Shown here in pieces: positions 1 to 6,825 of a stretch of DNA of 10,792 nt (the first letter of the stretch is position 1; each line of letters opens with the position of its first letter). Under the pieces are notes generated by a model. It worked only from the letters and a program-made list of their open reading frames with translations. It had not been told where the DNA came from and ran no database searches. Position numbers and translations under genes: made by a program. The stretch spans positions 1 to 10,792 of the forward strand of contig NW_014012423.1 of assembly GCF_000611645.1 (NCBI RefSeq), in the 5' to 3' direction. Origin of the DNA: Monoraphidium neglectum (lineage: Eukaryota; Chlorophyta; Chlorophyceae; Sphaeropleales; Selenastraceae).

Positions 1-992
1 ATCTGGGCTGTGTTGTGTGCAGCGCGTCGGGGCCGCGGCCCAAGGTGGTGCCGCGCTACCTTGTTGGGCAGCAAGCGCGCAAGCATGACCAGTGCAGCAA
101 CTCCCTGGCAACCAATTGTGATTGTGGGGCCTAACTAAGGCCCTGCGACAAGCACAGTTTTGTTACTGCTGCACGTTCCCTCCCCACCCACCTGCGCCAC
201 TGAAACTCCTATGCGTGCCCTCATCACATCCCCCCCCCACCTGCAGCTCGTGCAGCGCCTCGTGCAGGTCTGGCTTGAGGGTGAACAGCCGGTTGCCGCT
301 GACGGCGGTGTAGCAGGCGCCCTGCGGTGGTGACGTCAGCCGGCACGAGGTAAACCCACGCGTGCAATTACGTGTGCTCGCCCCAACCCAAGGGCTGTTT
401 TGAATGGCGGGAATTGAATACTACGACGAGCCCGTCATTCCGTGACAATGTGAGGCAGCACATCTGATCGGCGCGCCAGCCGGCTTCCAAGACAGCCGCC
501 CGGCAGGCCAACGGGCAAGTAGGCCGCCAGCTAGGACGGACCGCAAACCAGTGAAATGGCCAGCCCTCAAGGCCCCCCTTGCACGGCAGCACACACATGC
601 GCCCAAAGCCGACCCGCTCATGCACGCACCGGCTTGAGCCACAGCATGCTGCTGCCCCAGGACCCTGGATCCAAAAGCTCCCACTTGGGCCCGGTGAACA
701 GGTCCAGCACAAAAGTGTCTGTCAACCGCCGCGGCCCACTGCCCCCGCCGGCGGCTGCACCGCCTCCTGAGCCGCGCCGCTCAGCCACGCCGCTGCCCGC
801 ACCAGCGCCCGCTGCCGCGTCGCTGGGAGCGGGAGCGCCGCTGCCGCTGCTGCCGCTGCCGCTGCCGCTGCTTGCTCCGCTGCCGCCTGTCACAAGCATG
901 TACTTTCCGAGAATCGCGGCTGTGTGGTTCTCCCTGGGCTCTGGCGCGGCGCCGGTGGGGGTCACCTTGCTCCAGGTCATTCGCTCCACCTT

Positions 993-1032
<40 letters not shown>

Positions 1033-1041
1033 TGCGCGCGC

Positions 1042-1073
<32 letters not shown>

Positions 1074-4000
1074 GTGCGTGTGTGTGTAGAGAGAGAGAGA
1101 GAAGGGGGCCAGTGCGCATGCAGGCGGCTGTGTGTGTGTGTGTGTGTGTGCACGCTCATGGCGGGCCAGCTTGACGATAAAAGAGCCCGCTTGGTGCGCT
1201 GGGACTAGAGTGGGTCTGCCGGCTGGTGCAAATCCTGACCCTGTACTTCTAGCTCGGCAGTCAGCACCCCTTGCCAGCCGCCTTTGCCGCCCCTGCCCGT
1301 GATGCTGATGCATGCCCTCCGCCTGTCAATGGCACACTCATGAGTAATTGCCACTGCATGAGTAATCTCTCATGCATGATTAACCGCCCACCTCCAGGTA
1401 GTGGACGTCTCCCAGCAGCTGGCTCCCATCGTGGCCACCAAACAGGTACAGCCGCCGCCCGTCGTCCGTTGCGCACAGCGAGGCGCCTGGAAACGGCACG
1501 CGGCAAGTAAGAGGGCGGGGAAGGCAGGGACAGGCAGGGATCAATATCATGAAGCATCCACCGAGGCAATTGTCCATCATCTTTCATGCCGCCTCGCCCG
1601 ACAATCAGATCAAAAATATCTTGTACAGCGCCTGCCCGCCGCAGCACACCGTCGGCCTCCGCCCTCATGCGCCCCTGACCCGCCGCGTAATCAGCGCGCG
1701 CCCCTGCAGGCGCCCCATTGCGCGCCTTTCCGCGGCGCAGGCGCTGCGCCAAACGTCGCGTGCTGCGCCCACTGCATGGAGTCCGTGTCCAGCGACCACA
1801 GGTCACCCAGCAGCAGCCCGTCGCCAGTCATGCCGCCAAACACATACACGCGCTCCCGCACGCACGCCGCCGCGTGCGACAGCCGCGCCGTCGGCTCCTG
1901 TGCGGCGGCGCCGGCGGCGCCGGCCGGGGGGCGGGCGGCGGCGGGCGCCCAGCGGAGGGTGTCTGCTGCGAGGACGGAGGCGGAGGAGGAGGCCTCCTCG
2001 CCGCGCAGCCCAAACAGCACCTGCGGCGGGGGCGAGGCGAATTGGTGGCGGAGCGGCACGGCGGCAATGCGCCGGTCCTTTTGCAGCATGCGCTGCCGTG
2101 GATTCTGTCGCTTCCCTGAGAGCGGCCATCGCCATCTCAACAAATATGTTGTCAGCTGCAACACAGGCCCCCGCCCCCGAGGTTGCTGCCAGCCGTCGGA
2201 GCCCACCACGAGGCGGCGGCTGATGCTGGTGGCCGTGTGGCCATGCATCCCCGCGTACCGCCGCGCGCCCTCCGGCCGCTCCCACTGCAGGCTGTCCAGG
2301 CTCAGCGCCGCCACGTCCCGCCCCGCGTCGTCGTGGGTGCGCGAGTGGCCGCCCATAAGCACCAGCTGCTTGCCGCCTGCGGGGCCGGCCGACCCGTGCG
2401 CGCGCGTGCGCGCATGAGCGCGAGCGCGCAGCCTCGGGCGTGGCCTGGACGCGGCGGGCAGTGCACACAGGTGGCCGCGTGCTGCAAGCGGCACCTGGCC
2501 GCCGCTACCCCTGACTTTGACCAACACAGGCAAACCGCTCACCAGGTCCCATATCGCAGCCGGACGCCAATACAACAGCAGGCCGCCCGTTGCTCTGCCA
2601 AGGATCCCGCGGCCGCACCTGGCAGGGGTGTCAGCGTGTTGCCCTCGCGGTCGGCCGGCACGTCGCCCCGCAGCCGCATGTGGCTCGTCTGCAGTAGCCA
2701 CGGCTCGTTGAACAGAAGCTTCAGCTGCGTGGTCCCGGCGCACTTGAGGGTCAGCTCCTCTATCTGAGACCTGCATCAGCGGCGCGTGCGCGCGCGTGAA
2801 TGCATGCGCAACACAGTTCAGCCGGCAGGCTGAATCCAGGCGCGACAGCAGCGCGCGTAGTGTCGGCGCACAAAGGGGTCAGTGGCCGTGGGGCTGCTGC
2901 CCCGCGGCCACCATCAAGCCCTGAAACCCTGCCAGCGACAAACCCCTGCCGCACCGCCACTCTGCCGCATGCCAGCCGCAGCTCTCACGCGATCCACCCG
3001 CCCCCGAAATCGGCCGCGCACTCTGCCTTGGCAATCGCCTCGTTCTTTGCATCGACCTGGCCCCGCGCCACCTTCAGCTCCCGGTCCAGCTTCTCTATCG
3101 CGCCGTGCTGCCGCTTCACGGTCTGCTCCAGGGTGTCCCGGTCCGTCAGCATCGAGGCCGCGTCCTCCACGCGCGACTGCAGCATGGAGTTGTCACCCTG
3201 TGTACACGCATGCGCGTGCATGTGTGCGTGCGCGTGTTTGCGTGCTTGGGCCGGCGCTCGCATGCACTATACAGATGTTGCCCGATGCCGTGCGCAATCA
3301 TGTCTCTGGAGACAAGTGCCCAGCAGTGGGTGTGCAAGGGTGTGGCGGGGCCTGGCAGTCCCGCGGCAGCACAGTTGTCCCTGAATACATGCTGCCACCA
3401 TCACCGCAACCTCCGCCTGTCGCCACGCCCTGGCCCTCAGAGCCCAGGTCAGCCCACTTTGAGCTTCCCGATGTCGTCGTTGCACTGCCCCAGGTCGGCC
3501 CTCACGCGCTCCAGCTGCCCCGCCAGCTCGCCGCACCGCGCCTCTGCCGCCTTGACCTGCTCCTCGCGGTGCTCCAGGATGTCAGCCTGGTCAGTCGCGT
3601 GTGTGGGGGGTGCGTGTGTGCTTTGGATGCATGTGTGGGCGGGGTAGGACGAGATGCAGTGAATACTGTTCCGCAGCTTGGAGAGCAGCAGCAACACTTG
3701 GTAAGCCAACCGTCCAGCTTCAAGGAGCCACGGCTGCCTTCCTGCCACCGCGCACGCTCCGCAGCCCCAAGCTTGGGCCTCTTAAGAGCCGACCAAGTGG
3801 GGATGTGAGCGGGCAGCCGAGATCCAGGGGAGCCGCTGCTCACATAGTCGCGCGTCGCGCTGACGATGCGCTGCCTGAAGCGCTCCACCTCTTGCAGCAG
3901 CCGCTCGTTCTCCAGGCGCGCCTGGTGCAAGGGCAAGCATGCGGACGCGAACGCATGCCTGGGTCAGCATGCTGCTCCCACAAATGCTGGCATGCTGTGT

Positions 4001-4122
4001 CGCTTTGAGATTGGCGTTGAAACACTGCATGCGCACAATGCACCGCAATTGCATGCAGCATGCCAGCCCCATGCGTGCCCTGCCGTACAACACACGCGCG
4101 CGCACAACCGGAAGTACACACA

Positions 4123-4156
<34 letters not shown>

Positions 4157-4550
4157 ATGTGCAATTACACAGCCTGTGCATGCGCTGCGCCCCGCGTGTG
4201 CGTCTCGCCTGCTTCAGCTTGTCTGTGAGCATTGCCAGCGCAATCTCCTGGTCCTGCTTGAAGCCTTCCAACACAGCAAGCTCCCCTCGAAGCCGGTCCC
4301 TGCACATGGTACACACGTTTGATGTGGCTCCATGCTGTATCCTGGCCATGGATGCTGCTCGTCTAGAGTTTGTTCGCGCCAGGTGCACACACGGCTGTGC
4401 ACTGTTAGCACACAGTGACAGTGCACAACGAGCACCGGCGCGGCGAGGCGATGGCGGCGACACCAGCCCTGACGACAATCCAGCTTACGCTCACTCCGGA
4501 GAACCTTCATCTTTCTTTTTTGCGTTCTTATCTTCCTGCTTCGGCGGCAT
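1..4550 (-). CDS. Coiled-coil and kelch-repeat protein, multi-exon, 3' end beyond the left edge
   Basis: Joining phase-compatible exons gives about 677 residues before the left edge. Exons, minus strand: 4550-4495, 4299-4209, 3921-3844, 3586-3458, 3197-3022, 2770-2619, 2481-1726, 1486-1392, 989-630, 321-241 and a tentative 59-1. Every junction from exon 1 to exon 10 keeps frame. The start ATG at 4550 begins MPPKQEDKNAKKK and has A at -3. Residues of about 20-185 are heptad-like coiled coil (ENERLLQEVERFRQR, DTLEQTVKRQHGAIEKLDREL). From about residue 225 come kelch repeats, seen as LVLMGGH, VYVFGGM, LYLFGGH and YMLVTGG, each followed by a strand ending in W such as LDTDSMQW. Kelch repeats fold into beta-propellers that bind protein partners; no enzyme motif is visible. 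Lysine-rich MPPK starts recur in algal axonemal proteins, so a ciliary scaffold is possible, but this is inference. I do not recognise a specific orthologue. Confidence 0.82.
690..870 (-). other. Gly/Ser/Ala low-complexity insert inside a kelch blade
   Basis: Within exon 9, between the GG doublet strand (YMLVTGG) and the next strand (LTDTFVLDLF), about 50 residues are almost only G, S, A, P and R. Several GCNGCNGCN-type runs lie underneath, including an imperfect (GCCGCT)n hexamer near 838-872 on the plus strand. The frame stays open, so this is a disordered loop in the propeller rather than an intron. I see no phase-compatible splice pair that would remove it cleanly. Confidence 0.7.
994..1030. 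repeat. (GT)n microsatellite at a 3' splice site
   Basis: A perfect plus-strand (TG)n run of about 18 units. On the gene's sense strand it is (CA)n and ends 3 nt before the acceptor AG of intron 8. Confidence 0.97.
1031..1102. repeat. Imperfect GTGTGC hexamer tract followed by (GA)n
   Basis: After the (GT)n run comes an alternating purine-pyrimidine stretch built on GCGTGT/GTGTGC units to about 1087, then (GA)n at 1089-1102. It is intronic. Alternating CG/CA DNA of this length can adopt the Z form, which is general knowledge and not shown here. Confidence 0.9.
1129..1150. repeat. Second (TG)n microsatellite in intron 8
   Basis: Eleven perfect TG units within the same intron, separated from the first tract by about 25 bp of ordinary sequence. 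Confidence 0.95.
1487..1725 (-). other. Intron 7 of the kelch gene, apparent GC-AG intron
   Basis: Exon 7 reads ...CCG CGG AAA G, then GCGCGC (donor at 1725-1724). Exon 8 begins after GTTTCCAG with GC GCC TCG, restoring APAPRKGASLCATDDG, which is the expected kelch blade sequence. There is no GT between the exon end and the in-frame TGA near 1694-1692. The GT sites just upstream are in phase 2, not the phase 1 required. Confidence 0.65.
3198..3457 (-). other. Intron 4 of the kelch gene
   Basis: The donor is AAA/GTGGGC and the acceptor is GTGTACACAG/GGTGAC, phase 0 (KLK/GDNSML). The last 45 nt before the acceptor (3200-3245) are an irregular CA/CG alternating tract instead of a pyrimidine-only tract. 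Confidence 0.75.
3922..4208 (-). other. Intron 2 of the kelch gene, apparent GC-AG intron
   Basis: The coding frame runs ...AAG CAG, then GCGAGA (donor at 4208-4207), and resumes after TTGCACCAG with GCG CGC CTG GAG. This gives KLKQ/ARLENER in phase 0 on both sides. The later GT sites I checked (before GTAATT and before GTGTGTG) leave phase 1 or 2 and would break the frame. The intron holds a (GT)n tract on the sense strand about 55 nt after the donor. Confidence 0.65.
4116..4155. repeat. (CA)n microsatellite in intron 2
   Basis: About 20 CA units with one AA interruption near 4124. On the sense strand this is (GT)n and lies about 50 nt downstream of the GC donor. Confidence 0.96.
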
Positions 4551-6825
4551 ACTTTGCGCTCGGCCTTGTTGCGAGATCGCCCAGGTTTGACCGCGCCGTA
4601 TGTATAGCTCATACAAAACTCTGATAGGAATGGAGTGAACCACCTTGATAAGCACAGAACCGCGCACATTTCCAATTTGATCTGGGTCGTCCCATGAGTC
4701 ATGGCCACCATCACAACAGGTGAGGTATACCCGACCTGCCGCAGAGTGGCCCAGCCCAGCAGGCAGTTGTGCAGGCTGTGATGCTCTAGCCTCCACTCTT
4801 GAGGCAAACAAATCGAGCAATGATGAGCGGCACGCGTTGCCCTGATGAGTCTCTTTGAACGAGGTGGAGGCAACATGGTGGTCAGTCTTGTATATGCACA
4901 GGGTTTTGTTGATGTTATGCTGGGGCTCAGCCAGGACCAACACATACGAGCAGCAATACCACCTGTGTCTCTGCAATTTTATAACAGGACCGCCCTCTTC
5001 TGGGCCCGATTGCTGTTGCTGGCCCAGGCGTGCAAGTGGATGTGGGCCTCTCATGACGTCAGGCGGCTGGTCCCGTTGTATTTTGCCCTCTGCATATCGT
5101 TAGTCCCCGCATCCCCCAAAGCCTATGTGCTGGTGTGCATGCCTCGATGTGAGCGGGCGGGGCCCCCACACGCACACTGCTCCAAACCGCGGCCTGGAGC
5201 GCAAGGCACAACCCGGCAGGTAGGCAGATTACTCTCGGAAAGCGGCACACATGCATGTGAGACAGGTGCTAGCTGAGGTGCTGCGGCACCCCACTGGCGC
5301 TGCCAACGCTGCTGCGCCAGCAATGAAGGAAGTTTCAGCCACTACAAAAGGCCCCCCGAACCCAAGTCTCGAGTGTGAAATAAATGAAGCTCTCGTGTTG
5401 GCGGGCCCGGGTGCCCTTGGACCACCACAAGCTGTGTGCAGTGCAGCTGCAGTGCACGCATGCCTTCGATTTCGTTGTGAGATCTAAAAAGTGCTTCAGT
5501 TAGGGTGGCAAGTGATCTTAAGCATCTTGGAAAATTATACCAGTGATGCAGATCAAAGAGGGGCAATGGGACGTTGCCTGATCCCTTGAGCACCCTGCTG
5601 CGCAATCTGGGGCAGGCCGGCCTTCCGAAGCCAGCCGCGCCAGTGCAACTGTGGGTGTAAATGCATCGCAACCTTGCTTTTCGTGCAACAAGGAACTGCT
5701 AGAGGTGCAGCTGGTGACCAAGCCAAGTGCGCCATCCAGCACAAAGTCCTGAGGAGTTGCCTCCTGATGCGCACGCCAAAGCTCCGGTCAACTGACCTGA
5801 CACAAAAAGAGATGTCTGCAACCAGAGTATGCGAGGGGCCACAAAGGCGTGGCACTGGCACATGTGGGCCACAGGTGCGCACGATCCTCAAATCTTGTCA
5901 CTGCTCCCAACGTGATGAAGCAGCAGCCGCAAGCAGCAAGGTGTGTGGCGCTGCGCACACCAGTGTTGTTAATGTGACCGGCAAGAGTTATAAGCTTGGG
6001 GAGGATGGATTGTGTGATCATTTGGATGATACTCTGGCCGTGCTGGTCACAGGGTGTTTGTTGCTTGCAAGAGGTGCCGCGGGGGCATTAGGCATGCAGC
6101 AGTCACACTCGCAGCCAAACATGTGGCGGTGAAATAACAAGAAGCACGCCGGCTCCTCAAAAGGGATGCGTCTCGAATAAGGACTGGTTGTGGCATGATG
6201 CGCTCCAGGCCAGCGAAGCTGATGCGTACCCGCAACAAAACTGCGGGTCGGCACCAGCGGGCTCGCTGACTGGAGTTGGATCCGAAAGAGATGAGCTGGA
6301 TGAGACAAGTTGGATGAGAAAGGGATGGCCAACCTCACCGAGGGCCTAGGAAGTCAAAGCCGCAGGGCTCTTGGAGAGCCTGGTCAGGGATAGGTACCCG
6401 TGCGCACCACCAGGAAGGCAGGAGGGGTCCCCCAGCCAAAATTGCAAACCCAGCCGTATGAGGGTATGCAGGACAAAGCAGCTGTAGTTGATGGCTTACG
6501 CCCAGCCACTCGCGCATGAGGAGATGCAGGCAGCACCCAAGGCCGGCTGGTGCGCTTCAAGTCGCGCGCCAATGGCAGCCGCACACCCGAGTACAGCATA
6601 TGCAACGGGCAGCATGGGTGTGGGCTGGGCTTGCTGCAAGAGGGCCCGCGGTGTCAGCACCCCACGCACCAGCAGGCAGGCAAGGTGAGCGATGTTCAGG
6701 CCAAACCTGTTGGTCAGCGGTATGCCACGGCAGTCTTGACGGTCTTGCCACCCCAAACAGGCCCGAGGCAGATAGGCAAGCCTGCAACCCAGCCCACACA
6801 ACCAGCACCATCTACAGTTGCCCTC
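4551..6825. other. Intergenic and UTR region without a supported gene
   Basis: The GC content drops noticeably compared with the flanking exons. Short open frames occur on both strands, but none shows a recognisable domain, a good start context or phase-compatible splice sites. By position it holds the 3' UTR of the protease gene (ending 6826) and the promoter and 5' UTR of the kelch gene (ATG at 4550). I looked for the green-algal poly(A) signal TGTAA on the minus strand downstream of 6826 and did not find a clear copy. One TGTAA is on the plus strand at 5656-5660, with no plus-strand gene assigned to it. I see no transposon ends, tRNA or long repeat here. Confidence 0.6.
4597..4608 (-). promoter_or_regulatory. 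Possible TATA-like box upstream of the kelch gene
   Basis: The minus strand reads GCTATACATAC about 50 nt upstream of the proposed ATG at 4550. The spacing would leave a very short 5' UTR, and no second element supports it, so this is only a weak candidate. Confidence 0.2.

Larger units (their letters stand above)
990..1391 (-). other. Intron 8 of the kelch gene, rich in microsatellites
   Basis: The donor is GAG/GTGGGC at 1391. The acceptor is CACACCAAG/GTGGAG, so exon 9 starts at 989 in phase 0 (LE/VERMTW). This 402 bp intron is the longest in the window. It carries a (CA)n run touching the acceptor, a CGCACA-type hexamer tract, a (CT)n run on the sense strand and a second (CA)n run. Confidence 0.75.
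630..2481 (-). other. Kelch beta-propeller region (exons 7-9)
   Basis: At least five kelch-like blades can be read in order: ARGHLC...LVLMGGHSR...ALSLDSLQWERP; GMHGHTATSISRRLVVGSDGW, which lacks a clear closing strand; RHQFASPPPQVLFGLRGE...LAADTLRWAP, which is degenerate; LSHAAACVRERVYVFGGM...LWSLDTDSMQWAQ; GASLCATDDGRRLYLFGGHD...VHYLEVERMTWSKV; and ENHTAAILGKYMLVTGG...TFVLDLFTGPKWELL. Exon 10 (321-241) adds CYTAVSGNRLFTLKPDLHEA, a probable sixth or seventh blade. Blades 4 to 6 match the kelch pattern well (GG doublet, then W about 20-25 residues later). Blades 2 and 3 match only loosely. Ala/Pro/Gly-rich loops interrupt the propeller near 1900-1950 and 690-870. Confidence 0.85.
3022..4299 (-). 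other. Coiled-coil segment of the kelch protein (exons 2-5)
   Basis: Four short exons encode a nearly uninterrupted amphipathic helix region of about 155 residues, rich in E, K, R, Q, L and A and almost free of proline. Examples are EIALAMLTDKLKQARLENER (across the exon 2/3 junction) and AGQLERVRADLGQCNDDIGK (exon 4). Exon 5 ends GCA GA at 3022 and joins exon 6 (G TCT CAG) to give KAESQIEELTLK, which continues the helix. A competing donor (GTGAGA) about 40 nt downstream keeps the same phase but would add CAADFGGGWIA, which is less helical. The segment probably dimerises or docks the protein on a partner. Confidence 0.8.

Noticed and set aside
618..1313. Minus-strand frame reading through the (CA)n as His-Thr dipeptides as one long coding region
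   Set aside because: The His-Thr part is intron 8. The real exon begins at 989 after the acceptor and joins exon 8 in phase.
2100..2180. Small intron between kelch blades 2 and 3
   Set aside because: GT and AG candidates exist (CCT/GTGTTG, CTCTCAG), but the intron would be only about 55 bp, far shorter than the others, and the frame is open throughout. I left the exon continuous.
1401..2417. Plus-strand open frame of 338 codons opposite the kelch exons
   Set aside because: It is an Arg/Ala/Pro-rich antisense shadow that runs through well-phased exons and introns of the minus-strand gene.
4845..5276. Plus-strand open frame of 143 codons with a hydrophobic middle
   Set aside because: The hydrophobic run (FWARLLLLAQACKWMW) is isolated and the rest is low complexity. 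It overlaps the probable promoter of the kelch gene, and I have no further evidence for it.
5674..6132. Plus-strand open frame of 152 codons in the intergenic gap
   Set aside because: It shows no domain, has unremarkable codon composition and lacks supporting splice or start context. Frames of this length are expected by chance here.
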